From Zeugodacus cucurbitae (Eukaryota > Arthropoda > Insecta > Diptera > Tephritidae): a stretch of DNA of 64,000 bases. The stretch spans positions 8,236,001-8,300,000 of the forward strand of contig NC_071671.1 in the NCBI RefSeq assembly GCF_028554725.1, in the 5' to 3' direction. The notes below the pieces were generated by a model. That model was not told where the DNA came from. It saw only the letters and a list, made by a program, of their open reading frames with translations, and searched no databases. The position numbers and the translations under genes were made by a program. Positions 1 to 12,017 of the stretch are shown piece by piece (position 1 is the first letter of the stretch; every line of letters begins with the position of its first letter).

Positions 1-595
1 CCACTTATGAGTCAAAAACCATATCTCAGGAACTACTCGACCGATTCGAATGAAGTTCGGAATATTCGGATAATATTTCCTTGACACCCTGATGAGACGT
101 GTGGAAAATGGATGAAATCGGTTCACAACCAAGACAACTTCCCATGTAACTCAATTTCGAACTCCATCTTATTCCTTCACTTTATAATATATACATAAGG
201 AACCAATAAGATGACGGAATAAAACTTTACACAAATACTGTATATGATCTGTGGCATCACTTGTGAAAAAGTTGTCGAAATCGGACTATAACTTTTCAAA
301 GCCCCGAATATCGAATATAAAGAATTCAGTGCCCCGTGGTGTTTTTTCACCGAAAATTTCGGTAAATCTCTCAGATATCTTAGTTTAATTCAGAGCAAAT
401 ATTTTTCTTCTAATATTGTGTCTCTGTAACAGAAATGATTAAAATCGGGTCATAACTTTCCCTAGCTCTCATATACCTAATTATAGGATTTTCAAATTGG
501 GTCAAATTGTGTGTTATCTTAATAAAAATATATCAATAAATTGCGAGATCATAAAATGTTCGGTTGCACCCGAACTTAGCCTTTCCTTACTTGTT
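1..595 (+). mobile_element. Helitron-like repeat, copy A (cut by window edge)
   Basis: The sequence is the reverse complement of the repeats at 5412-6650 and 56845-58249. Shared words include the motif ending GAACTACTCGACCGATTCGA and the block around 500-595. Its right end carries a hairpin, GTTCGG/CCGAAC at 558-575, followed by TTAGCCTTTCCTTACTTGTT. This is the same terminus as the other copies read in reverse. The 5' part lies outside the window. No coding capacity is seen. Assignment to a Helitron/Helentron-derived non-autonomous group is inferred from the hairpin end. Confidence 0.75.
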
Positions 596-1526
596 AAAAT
601 ATCACCTTAACAGGCTCCAATTCTCTTCCTGATTTCTCCAATTCTCTTCCTGATTTCAATAACGTGTTCCAAATAATACCATTTTGGGAGACTTTAAAGT
701 AACTAAAGTAAAATTAGTTTTGCTACGAAAAATATTTGTTGTCACAGCGACCCTTTTAACGCCTACAAATTGCCCTTAAAAGTCTATTCGTTTACATAGT
801 CGCTTAGTTTATCTATACAATCCTCGCTTGTGTATTCCTTTAACGCACCAAACTCATATTTCAGTATTTTGGATATTGCGGCATGTGACATTTTCAAATC
901 ACGTACAAACAAAAAGCTGTGGCATTTTCTAAAATTTATTGACCTCCTGACTCAGCCCATTATGTATGCGAAGAATTGAAATGCAAAAGAGCGCCATTCT
1001 TAAGTTGGCAAACGTTGGCAAAATTTTAATATCAACGAAATACTGCAAATATTTATATATTATATACATATGTATACATATGCACAATAGCTGTGTTGTA
1101 GTGATAAAGCTGCCACGTCTGGAATTTTTATTATTTCACTAAAACAAAAGACTTGCCAAATAATGGCACATTTTTCAATATTTATGCAACACAAAATATT
1201 TAGTAGCACAAAACAACGATTATCTGCTATGATATGTGCACTGTTATCGATATACCATACATATGGGATGTAGTCACTTAGGTAATGCGAACAGCAAAGA
1301 GTCGACGAAGCAATTTTTCGTATAATACAATATTATAAGCTCGCAACATGCTTCCCCCAAGTATTATGCAACTTAAAGTTATATAGACAAATATCAAAAG
1401 GATCAGCATGCTGAAACCTGAATTTTGAGATATTTAGTAAAATTGTTTTTTGATGATTCTTTCCGTTGAGATGCCAGTGGTTTTATAAATTTCATAAATA
1501 AATTTAAACAAATTTCATGTTTAATC
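596..1526. other. Non-coding stretch with a 21-bp duplication
   Basis: No gene or recognised transposon is seen. A perfect 21-bp direct duplication containing CTCCAATTCTCTTCC lies at 615-635 and 636-656. The rest is AT-rich, apparently single-copy sequence. Confidence 0.5.
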
Positions 1527-1883
1527 CTTTTCTCACAGCCAAATTAATTTAAGATATTAATCTTATAACTGAGAAACCAGTTTTTGCCTTTCGCACAGCC
1601 AGCTACTCGATTAACGATCAACTGTTGTTCAGTTTTGTTTCTGCTGTTCATAAGAAGTTGGCAATTATCAACATCGGATTGCAATTTCATCAATAACCAC
1701 AATCAAAGTTCCAGCGCGGAGAAGTACCCGTAAAGTTTCATTACATTTTCAACTCGATTTGTATTCGATTAAAATTAAATGTAGAAAAGTTATATATTTA
1801 TTTTGTATGGTAAATCGTTCTAAATCAACGCTTTAATCGAGCAAAGACCTGTTAATTAATCAATGAACTTCTGTGTGAAAAGG
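1527..1883 (+). mobile_element. Short inverted-repeat element G1
   Basis: First of three related copies (also inside 18624-19115 and 26942-27425). It begins CCTTTTCTCACAG and ends CTGTGTGAAAAGG, an imperfect inverted pair of about 12 bp. Inside it shares GAAACCAGTTTTTGCC, CTACTCGATTAACGA, CAACTCGATTTGTATTCGAT and AATCAACGCTTTAATCGAGC with the others. It has no coding capacity. It is probably a MITE; the superfamily is unknown. Confidence 0.6.
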
Positions 1884-1966
1884 TTATTAGGTTCACTTGT
1901 GGGCTTCTTGAATGGACATATCATCAAACCATTGCATAACCTTTGAATATGCTGAGTCGGATTTGC

Positions 1967-2557
1967 CATATGGGATTAGGGGTAGTCAGAGACACGAAAA
2001 AATTAGAATTTTCAGTAATTTTTTTTTTGCTATTAAATCATGTTATTTTACAAAAGTAAATAGAAAATTTGAAAAAAAAATTATAATTTCCAAAGTTATA
2101 GCTGTCTGTGTTGACCCAGTTTTATAAATAGATAATCCAGGGCATTATCTATTAATTAACAAAATGGCGGCCTCAGGAAATTTTTTCTAGATTTTCGAGA
2201 AAAAATCAACAGTTAATTGGTCTTAAAAAATCGATTTTTGAAAAAAAAAATCCTTCGATCAGGCCTGAGTTTATGATGTATTCTAAAAGCTGTAGAATTT
2301 TCATTAAAATCTACTGAGCGGTTTTCGAGTTACAGTTGTCACCAGTTAAAAAACATAGTTTTGAGAAAAACGCATTTAAAGTTTAACACGAACGTTTTTG
2401 AGATCAAGCGATCTTTGTTATTTGTCGAATAACTCGAGAAGTTATTATCGGATCAACTTCAAATTTTCAGAGAATATTTTTAAAATATTACATTTAACGA
2501 AAAGCAAAAAATTGTGTTTTTGAAAATCCTGACTACCCCTAACCCCATAATTCGTAT
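1967..2557. mobile_element. TIR element K (MITE, about 590 bp)
   Basis: Terminal inverted repeats are visible. The left end reads TATGGGATTAGGGGTAGTCAG. The right end, reverse complemented, reads TATGGGGTTAGGGGTAGTCAG. These differ at one position over about 21 bp. The interior is AT-rich and non-coding and carries AGTTTTGAGAAAAACGC at about 2358-2373, a motif also present in the neighbouring element H1. The small frames at both ends are inside the repeat and are not genes. Confidence 0.75.
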
Positions 2558-2766
2558 GAATCCATTGCTTCGCATCATCCATGTTTTTCCCCATCAGAAG
2601 ACAAAGTTTTATCAAAGCACGAAATTTATTTTTTCCAATCAGAACGGTTGGATGTTACTAATTAGTATCTCTATTCATAATGATATGTACCCAGTGTATG
2701 TCTAAACCACGCTTAATAGAATTAGAAGTCATTTTAATTTTAATCAGTTAAGGAGTTTGAGCTTAA

Positions 2767-3464
2767 GGGGCTCATTCCATATGACGACCTGTTTTTTTAA
2801 GATTATTTAGAATTTTTTCTACGACCAATAAGTAGATAGAGCTTCAAGTCTATTATCATTTATTAAAATATCTTTCGACAGTATAAATATAAATCTGAAG
2901 CTAAAAATATTGTGTATAACATGAGTTACAGCGTTCTGAACACCCCCGTCTCGCTAAAATAGGCTCGCACTTTCTCCACGATTCCGGCTGATTGTCTTAT
3001 AGGAAAGAGAAAAAAAATTGCGGCATTGTAGTCTATAAGCTTAAGTGCATGGCATGGACTATTATCAAATGAATATACCAAAAATTTAACTTTTAGTGGA
3101 CATTTGAAAAAAAATTTCGAATTTAGCCTCCTTTTTTCTATTTTTTTGTTATAAAAAATCGAAATTTTTGGAATTTTTGATTAATAATAGAGGTATGCGT
3201 TTGCAGGTGCTGAGTGTACCCTAGGTATTCCAAGTCATTCGATCAAGCCATTTTTGAGTTACGATGGAAAAAAAGTTTAAAAACTCAGTTTTGAGAAAAA
3301 CACGTTCAAAGTTCCAGCTGTCAACTCAGCGCTTCTAAAAGCTCTTTTATCGACTACGAATTTTTAAAAATCACTTTAACACCGTACTTTAGACATGTTA
3401 AAAAAGTAATTTATGAAAAATAATAAAAACAGATTTTTTGAGCCCATCTCATGGGATGACTCCC
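2767..3464. mobile_element. TIR element H1 flanked by TTAA (about 700 bp)
   Basis: The element starts GGGGCTCATTCCATATGA directly after TTAA (2763-2766). It ends with the inverse of GGGAGTCATCCCATGAGA directly before TTAA (3465-3468). TTAA on both sides suggests a four-base target duplication, as known for piggyBac-type and some other DNA transposons. The superfamily is an inference. There is no open frame inside. A truncated reverse-oriented relative lies at 61545-61875. Confidence 0.75.
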
Positions 3465-3468
3465 TTAA

Positions 3469-5411
3469 ATAAAGATAAAAAATGAGAAATAATTTTTTGT
3501 CAATTTGTGAGAATATTGATAATCAGTCGGTCGTGTTACCTTACTTAGCTTTTACTTAATTGCTATTTCACTCTTCTTTGTACAGTCCAACCTCTTTCCG
3601 TTTAATTAATTATTTTGTTTCGTGTAATGATTATAAAATATCAACAACACTGCCGCCCAACGATTGATGAATTTTAAGATAAATTGAATGTCAGATATGA
3701 TATCTAATACAAAAGCTGCAAGGATACTTACAAATTAAATAAAATCAGTAGGCTCCGCTTGAAATGAAATGAACTGACAGTGAATCTATGGAAAAACTAA
3801 ACAGAACCATGACTACAGTCACTGAGCAGAATAGCAACTCCTTGAAAAAAAAACACAAACAAAAACGTAATTAATAACGGTAGCGCGTTAGTGATTGATA
3901 CAAATCCAGAGGTTATTAATAACCGGACTACTTAACGCTGCTTAACTTTGTGCACTCATACGCTTATCAACAGCGCCAGCATGCGACCATTAACAATACT
4001 CAAATCCGCTGATTGATCACATGCCACTATTTTGCTCATTGCCTTCAACTTTCACACTCATATTTGTCAATCGAGTTGTCAATGCAGCGCTAGCGCTAGC
4101 GCACTTCGGCACCACCTCATGCTATCTGTTATGTGCCTAATCTGCCCTAAAATACTGAAAAATGAGCAATGGACGACCACCATGCTCACTCAGTAGTCAG
4201 GTCACTATTTTTTCGGTCACACTGCTGCTCATAAATTTCTATTCGCGTCTTTGTTACAACACACTGCCGCCTCCTCCACCGCTTCCCGACTGCCAAAATA
4301 GTCTGAATGGCTTTGTTTGATTCTATATTTTATGCGCTTCTTTCAGCTAGCTCACTACATTCTACTTTATGTAAGCACGAGGGTGGTTGGGGAAGTACGC
4401 GGATTATTAAAGAATAAACGAGTTTCAATAATTTGATTTTCAAATACACTCTCAATGAGGTTTTTTTGAAATTTCGAAGCGTTCTTAATATCAGGAATAG
4501 TCGAATTGACTAAATATAAATTTGCAAAAATCTGAGAGAGCCAAGTCGGATGTATATATATATATATCTCATAGTTCCTAGATGGAAAATAGCTGGGATG
4601 TGGAATAATTTCAACATTATAAGCAATCTCGACCTCCATTTGGTATCTAACTTCGAAGTTCTTCCGATGTTCAAGTTCAGTTATCACACTCAATGAAGGC
4701 ACCTACCAATATTTAAACTGAGCGCTGGTACTGTTGGAGCGCACTCGTAGTTGTGTAAATTGAGCACCAGCCGCACTCTCTTGACTACATAGCACGAGTG
4801 CATAAGTGTCGCAGAGTGTTTAAAATAATATTGTTACTGACTTTTATTGGCATCCTTTCACGTTGCTCTAGTACGAGTATTTGTCTTTGGTCTCACTGTA
4901 AGCTTTGCAGCAATTGAGTTTGTTTTTGCACTTGTTTGCAGTATTATCGAGTCAATAATTCAAAACTTGAGCTACGACAGCTAGTTACCATTGTTCGAGA
5001 GGATTTAAATCGAGATGCATACAACAGTATTTGCGCATCGATTCGCATACGCCGAATGGTGGTCGTTGACGCTTGTGTAGTGGGGACAAGTGGCATTGGT
5101 TGTTCAAATCCAAATTTATGATTATTGTAGGTTAGTAACAGCAACGCGAAGCATGTATGCGACGAAAGTCAGCAACGACATACAGCTTACGAATGAAATA
5201 AGCGCGCATTTTTCAACTGGCTGGTGCACAAAAACGATACTTATGCAAGAAGAAGAAGAAGAAAAACAGAGAAAACGTAAAGTGATATTTGAGATTTTTC
5301 GATTTCGTTATTTATAAATGCTACACATTTCACGCATCATCAGCGGACCTTACATGAGTTGAAAATATGAATGGAGGTGGGTTTTTATTGACAAAGCACA
5401 CATGAAAATAA
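3469..5411. other. Non-coding stretch
   Basis: No gene is recognised. A perfect 16-nt palindrome, GCGCTAGCGCTAGCGC, lies at 4087-4102, and a short TA run at about 4553-4567. A 111-codon minus-strand frame at 4367-4702 has no recognisable domain and partly reads the TA run. Confidence 0.5.
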
Positions 5412-6650
5412 AACAAGGAAAGTCTAATTTCCAACCGAACATTTTATACTCTCGCAATTTATTGATATACTTTTATTAAGATAACACACAATTTGACCCA
5501 ATTTGAAAATCCTATAATTAGGTATATGAGAGCTAGGGGAACTTATGACCCGATTTTAACCATTTCTGGTACAGAGACACACTATTAGAAGAAAAATATT
5601 TCCTTTGAATTAAATTAAGATACCTGAGAGATTTACCGAAATTTTTGGCGAAAAATTACCATGGGGCACTGAATTCTTCATATACGATTTTCGGCGCTTT
5701 GAAAAGTAATAGTTCGATTTCGACAATTTCTTCACAAGAGATGCCACTGAGCATATACAGTATTTGTATAAAGTTTTACTTCGCTATATTCATTGGTTCC
5801 TTATGTATATGTATATTATAAAGTGAAGAAAAAAGATGGAATTCAAAATTAGGTTTTATGGGAAGTTGTGAACCGATTTCCATATTCCACACGTGTCATC
5901 AGGGTGTCAAGAAAATATTATCCGAATATTCCGAACTTCATTCGAATCGGTCGAGTAGTTCCTGAAATATGGTTTTTGACTCATAAGTGGGCGATACCAC
6001 GTCCATTTTCCATTTTGTAAAAAATTTTGAGTGCAGCTTCCTTCTGTAAAATTTAGTGTTTCTGACATTTTTCGTTAGTGCGATAACCCACTTTTAGTAA
6101 TTTTCAACCTAACCTTTGTAAGGGAGGTGGGCGTGGTTATTATCCGATTTCAGCTATTTTCATGGTGTGTAGTGGTGTACGTAAGAGAACCGACTGCAGA
6201 AAGTTTGGTTTATATAAGTTCATTGGTTGCGAGATATATACAAATCACCGATTTGGGGGCGGGGGCCACGCTCGCTTCCCCAAAAAAAAATTACATCCAA
6301 ATATGCCCCTTCCTAGTGCGAACTTTATTTATGGCTTAGTTATGACACTTTATGTGTTTTCGGTTTTCGCCATTTTGGGGGCGTTTCAATCCGATTTTCA
6401 AAAGCAACCCTCTCACGGTCCCAAGAACATGTGTTCCAAGTTTCATTAAGATATCTAAATTTTTACTCAAGTTATTCGCTGCACGGACGGACAGACAGAC
6501 ATTCGGATTTTTACTCGTCTCGTCACCCTCATCATTTTGATTTATATAACCCTATATCTAACTCGTTTAGTTTTATGACTTACAAACAACCGTTATACGA
6601 ATAAAACTATAATACTCTCTTAGCAACTTTTGTTGCGAGAGTATAAAAAT
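5412..6650 (-). mobile_element. Helitron-like repeat, copy B
   Basis: Nearly full-length relative of 56845-58249. The left edge has the degraded hairpin terminus (AACAAGGAAAGTCTAATTTCC) followed by TATACTCTCGCAA. The right edge ends TTGCGAGAGTATA after ACTCTCTTAGCAAC, forming a subterminal inverted repeat and hairpin. An ACGGACGGACAGACAGACA tetranucleotide tract lies at about 6481-6500 and is GTCY-type on the opposite strand. The overlapping frames at 6127-6540 are repeat sequence. It is oriented so that the hairpin terminus is 3'. Confidence 0.75.
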
Positions 6651-7690
6651 AAAATGAGTGGTAAATAAATAAGTAATACACAAATCATTGCAAATCTAAA
6701 TAGGTGAGAAGAGACCTTAGTTACCCAAACATAAAGACATGTGGATATTATATATAATTTTGGCAGTAAGTCGACTTCCCCTTACGCAGCACTTAAGTGC
6801 AGAGGGAAGCCAGCCAATCTGAGCATAGACACCGTTATCATGCTATACAGCCCCCCAAAAAAAAGATTACCGAGGTGATGACAAAAATCAAAGTGTTTTT
6901 GCGCCGTAAATGAAAATTGCGAAATAAGAACAAAAACAAATAAATTTTTAAAAGCAAAAAAATCAAAGAAAACCATTTCAGCGCGTCTGCCAGCGGCAAT
7001 GGCAGACTAAACTACTATTAGAGGAGGGTTGCTTGTTTCACAGGCGGCTAACAGCAAGGTGCTGATGCAATACAAATTTTTAAGAACGATTTTTTACGTT
7101 TTTACCTCATTACGTTAACATAATTTGATTTTATGGTAGTCGCACTCCACGCTTGTCAACAGCTAAGTGGTGCTGCGCGCGCGATTGGAAAGCACCGAGC
7201 AATAAAGGCAGATAAGTGCTTGAATTTATTACTTGTGTATTTTTGTTTTTTTTTTTTGCTTTTATGCTTCTGGCGTTTGATGGTAGCCGCATACAAGCAC
7301 AATATTTAGCTAAAAGCATGCGCCTGGCCTTAACCTCAATTTAAAAGTGAAGTGGCAGAACATGCTTGATTGAAGAATATCTTTGGCTTTAATGGTGAGC
7401 TGTAAAAACAGCAAATGACAAAAGAGACATGTGCCTCGTAAGAGACACACTAATAATTACGTAGTGACTGCAAGTGCCTGCAATTCATTATTAATTAAAA
7501 GCAATGAAGCATTGAATAGAGCTGGTTCCAAATAAAAAAGGTGCGTGGAGTCCCTACGCGCGGAAGAAGTTATATTTCTTAGTGATATTCCAAGAAATGC
7601 ATATAATTTTGTATGAAAGAAAACTAGCGAGAGGGAAAGTATAAAAATATGGTGGAGTGACCAACACTTTCTTGAATTCATATTTTATAA
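6651..7690. other. Non-coding stretch
   Basis: AT-rich DNA with short unrelated frames on the minus strand and a poly-T run near 7243-7258. I see no domain, repeat terminus or RNA gene. Confidence 0.45.
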
Positions 7691-7725
7691 ATTTATTATG
7701 CATATTTTATAAAGCAAAGTCCAAA

Positions 7726-8022
7726 TCAATTATCATTTCTGGTTTCTGACGGATTGATATCTATAATATTTACAATTGGATTATGATAACTAAAATACGA
7801 TATGAAATGTCTTACATCTATTTTATCTATATTTCTCGCGAATACCGCATCAATAGTCGTACCTCCTTTTGTGGTGGGATCATTTCTTCCATTGATCATT
7901 TCTAATGAACATTTCTCTCTGAGGAATGCCAGTAAAGATTCAGCTTCTGGCAATGAGAAATTTACATTGAAATCTCCCGCAAGAAGTACCGGTTGTTCGC
8001 TATACGAACCTGCAGTTGACAA
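7726..8022 (-). pseudogene. EEP-type endonuclease fragment, transposon-derived
   Basis: The 98-codon minus-strand frame holds the C-terminal half of an endonuclease/exonuclease/phosphatase fold. It shows the catalytic Asp/Asn motif LLAGDFNVNF (residues about 13-22), then TTIDAVFAR (about 55-63), then a degraded S-x-H motif (YFSYHNPIV) where the final catalytic His is expected. Upstream sequence on the same strand continues the fold in another frame, so it is frameshifted and N-terminally incomplete. Such domains occur in non-LTR retrotransposons and as an accessory endonuclease in Helentron-type rolling-circle elements. The spacing and TTIDAVFARNID wording resemble the latter, from memory of helicase-linked insect proteins. 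No helicase is visible nearby. Confidence 0.6.
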
Positions 8023-8109
8023 CGGTTTGAAATATTTGAATCACTATTTACTGTGTACTAATACTACAAATAGTACGTCAATATTATATAGAACACGAAG
8101 TAATTAGTA

Positions 8110-9650
8110 AATAAACACTGTCTACAGAAATTATCCTGTGAAGTCTTAACTTTTCAACGGCTAACGCAGAGTATTTCAACCAAAAGTCACACAAATTAGT
8201 TGAGAATTCGCAGAAATGAAACAGAAACGAAAGAAAAATAATGCGCAAGCATACAATCGTACATGTGCGTACACATGTGAGTATGTCACCCACCAAAAAT
8301 CTAAACATTGTTCTACAAAAACAAGAATTGCTCAAATAGCATAAGCATGGCAAGTGCTTTAAGTTCTCTGCTTTACTCTCATTCACTCTCTCTCGAGTTA
8401 ATTGTTCAACGCTATAGGTTGCGTTGCAATAATAAATAATAAAACTAAGGTGTCTGGCTTAGAATATGAAGGGAGTTGTTGTACCAGGAATTCCATGATG
8501 AATATTTTTTTCATAAAATGCTTTCTATCTCTAAAACAACCTGCAAATAAATTTCACAATGCTAGTTAACGCAAGTCTCAATACATATTTATTTAGATTA
8601 TGCTAGCAGAAACCTTTATTTTGTACTTTAAAAGCTAGCATATGCACACCAGGTCCAACTCCAGCCAAATACCGAAACCATGCGTCTGGTTCATGTGCCA
8701 TGAGTCAAACGTTTTTAATATCACCATATAACCACAGCGCGTAAAATGGTGAAGAAACTGCTGCAACAGCAAAAAACACAGAAAATAATCAAAATATATA
8801 TAAAATAACGAAATAAACGTGGCGAAACCATTTTCTCAACCTACATTTAACGATCCGAACTGGGTATGAGGTTACGCTTGCGGAAGGAAGACGAACAGCG
8901 ACAGCGTTGCTGCTGGCGGAAGTGGACGGAGTGCATTTTAAATGCTGCTTGCTCGTCCTCCTCCCAGACAAGCAGCAATGCCTTAAATAACCAAATATTG
9001 AGTAAGTTATTTACGTGTCGAGGGGCCGTCGGCAGTACGTCGGTTGGTATGGAAGCTACATGTTTGTTTTGTTGTTTTTGTAGTCGTTTCTGGCGGAAAA
9101 TCATAATGTTGCAAATTTCGTGGCATGCTCCGTTAATATTTCACATTTTACGCTCACTTAACAAAGCAGCAAGTACAACGGTAGCAACAGCAACAGCAAA
9201 TATGCCTGTGGCAGTTGCCTCGAGTAACTTCATTTCATTTTCGCACGACGAAATCAGCATTTTTACCATAATGTGGTCGGAAGATGGCGCCGCCAAGCCA
9301 ATGGTAAATCAATGCAAAATTACGTTTAAATTGTTTTTTATTAGCATCTGCTCTTCAACACTCACTCATCGACACGCGCTCACCCAGCCGAAATTGCTTT
9401 TGAGAAGACAACGAGCGTGCGTTTTCTGCGTTAGACTGTCAAACTTGTTCGGTACATATCCCAAACGGCTCATTTAGATGTGTGAAGTCTCATGTAGATA
9501 TGTGGATATGCATATGGGTGTGTTATAAGACTATATATTGTATGTAAGTATCGTTCTTTCAAGAAGAGACCATCACCAAATATTCGATTCGACGTTTGGT
9601 AGTGGAGCAACGGTATAAATCATAATACCTACTTCTTAACTAGCGTAGAT
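8110..9650. other. Non-coding stretch
   Basis: No recognised element. It contains the longest open frame of the window, 203 codons on the plus strand at 8866-9477. Its composition (Cys-, Ser- and Arg-rich, no motif) suggests chance. CT-rich words near 8380-8396 could bind GAGA-type factors, but nothing supports this beyond the sequence. Confidence 0.4.
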
Positions 9651-9654
9651 AACG

Positions 9655-10755
9655 CTTACAATTGGTGATACCAAGTGCAGCCAGGTCCTTCTCCACCTGG
9701 TCCTTTTAACGTAGTGGAGGTCTTCCCATACCTCGGTTTCCACCAGCGGGTACTGCGTCGAACATTTTCAAGGCTGGAGCGCTTTCGTCCATTCGTAGAA
9801 GATGTCCCAGTCAGCGGACCAGCTGTCTTTTTATACGCTGAACTATTTCAATAGCGTCGAATAACACGTACAGCTCATCGTTCCTTCGTCTACGGTATTC
9901 GCCGTTGCCAATGTTCAAAGGTTCATAAATCTTCTGCAAAACATTTCTCTCGAAAACTCCTAGTGTCGTCTCATCGAATGTTGACATCGTCCACGCGTCT
10001 GTACCAAAAAGTAGGACGCGAAAGATGAGGGACTTGTAGAGTTTGATTTTGGTACGTCGAGAGAGCACTTTACGTTTCAATTGCCTACTCGGTCCAAAGT
10101 AGCACATTATGGCTTGATTCTGCGTGGGATTTCAGGCTGACATTCTTCGTGTTGTTGATGCTGGTTCCAAGATAGACGAAATTATCTACGACTTCAAAGT
10201 TTTGACTGTCAAGATTGAAGTGAGAGCCAAGACGCGAATCCGCTGACTGTTTGTTTAATGACAGGAGATATTTCGTCTTGTCCTCATTCACCACCAGACC
10301 CATTCGCTTCGCTTTGTCGCTTTTGCCTGTCTAATGATATCGATATCATCGGCGTACGCCAGCATAAAAGATTGTATCCTATCTATTTAGCTCTGCGGCG
10401 CTTACTGTTTTCTCAAGCACCAAGAAAGCACACGATAAAAAGTCACCCCGTCTCATTTGGTACCGAACGGCACGGAGATGTCCTTTCTGATCCTGGCAGA
10501 ACTTTTGGTGTTGCTCAACGTCAGCTTTCACAGCCGTGTTAGTTTTGCGGGGATACCAAATTCAGACAAAGCGGCATAAAGTCAACTCCTTTTTGTGCTG
10601 TCGACGAAAAGGTGGTGTGGGTCGATCCTCTTTTCACGGGTCTTCTCCAAGAATTGCGGTATGGTGGATATCTGGTCAGTTGTTGATTTTCTAGGTCAAA
10701 AGGCACCCTGATAAGGTCCAATCAGTTTGTTGGCGGACCATTAACTATTTCAAAT
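9655..10755 (-). mobile_element. LINE remnant: reverse transcriptase palm to 3' end
   Basis: Minus-strand translation across several frames gives an ordered set of RT blocks. First comes a block resembling the segment before the palm (QFLEKTREKRIDPHHLFVDS, near 10600-10680). Next is RRGDFLSC near 10450-10475, the catalytic YADD box as LAYADDIDII at about 10335-10364, and MGLVVNEDKTKYLLS. Last are the C-terminal pieces VDNFVYLGTSI, KVLSRRTKIKLYKSLIF, ERNVLQKIYEP and LGHLLRMDESAPAL. Frameshifts and stops separate these pieces, so it is dead. No RNase H follows. The family matches 23060-23793, and 51960-52500 carries what looks like its N-terminal nuclease. Clade is unresolved (RTE-like is my guess). 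Confidence 0.85.
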
Positions 10756-10759
10756 AATC

Positions 10760-12000
10760 GTGGACACGAAATGTGGAAGCTGGTTTCTACAGTGTTAACT
10801 TAAACTTTCTTTACCCTGAATTAGCCACAGTCTCACTTAACACAGATTTCTTTAGTCCGCACTCATTTCCAAAATCAAATTAATTTATTACGCAGTAAAC
10901 TATTTCTTTGCGGTTGATGCGGAACATTAGTTTGTTGCTGAGTAAAGGACAAGCTTAATTTATCAGTCCGAACATAGTCATTACACAAATCGTACACATG
11001 AGAGTTGCAATATGAAGATTGAGTCAACGTAATTTACAGTTCATCAATTTGAATGTTTTTGTGGCTGGAGTTGCTGGATGGTGTATTGGGATACAAACAT
11101 AAAGCTCCTTGCATATACTACTTTGCGTTACCACTCTCTGCCTTTAGTGCCGGCTTCCGGGGTGTTTCGCACAAATTAATACTAATGCGCAGCGAAAGTC
11201 AAACTAAGTGTAAGTGTATGTATTTACTTATACACCAACAAAATATTAATTACCAATTACGTACACAAGTACAATACATGCGTGACAACATGTAACACTG
11301 AGACTTAATGATCATGGTCTCCTTAGAATTGCCAAAGTGACCGCATGAACCATTGTGACCGCTAGGGCACTAAAAGCCCTCATATTTGGCTGTGTATCTG
11401 CATCTACTTCCTTGTGCAGTTATTTAATTTTGTATTTTGCGGGTTGCCAGATCGTTGTTCGTCTTTTAACATGCTACAAATTGATTTCGACACGACAAGA
11501 TTTTCCACACATACATACATTAGTGCTCGCTGTCTGTACATATGTATCTTCACATTTGAATTATCTACAAGGCATATGTTGGAACACGTGTATGGCATTG
11601 AGTTTAATTAAGTTCACTAATTATGCTGAGGCTGTTTCATACCTGCCGTAATGTGCCTAATGGAGTGTAGTTATATGTGTGACAAGCAGAGGTCAATTAA
11701 TGTAGCCAGTACACTTAACCTATCTAAGATGGGTTTGACCACTTGACATTTCTATTTGGACAATTACAAATCTCTCTATTAAGTCTAAGTCTCTATCAAC
11801 TAAGTATTTGATATTTTGGCGCTGCATTGAGAATCTTCACCATAATATAAATTAATATGGTTAATAACACGAAGAATTGTCCGTGATTTGGCACCTCGAG
11901 AACTATTTTGTCGCACTGTCACGAAACCTTACAAATATTAATGAATTTTTATTGAGATAATTGAGAGAGTAAGTTTCTATATGCTCTTATTTGATCTGCT
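10760..12000. other. Non-coding stretch
   Basis: No gene, repeat terminus or RNA gene recognised. Short frames at 11053-11651 overlap on both strands and show no domain. Confidence 0.4.
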
Positions 12001-12017
12001 TAGCAAGTCCACTTCTC

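Noticed and set aside
4367..4702. 111-codon frame, minus strand
   Set aside because: Looks superficially protein-like but reads the TA run as IYIYI and shows no recognisable family.
6127..6540. Three overlapping frames as small genes
   Set aside because: They lie wholly within Helitron-like copy B and equivalents in copy C are disrupted.
8866..9477. Longest frame of the window, 203 codons, plus strand
   Set aside because: No domain, irregular Cys/Ser/Arg-rich composition, overlapped by minus-strand frames; length is plausible by chance in a less AT-rich patch.
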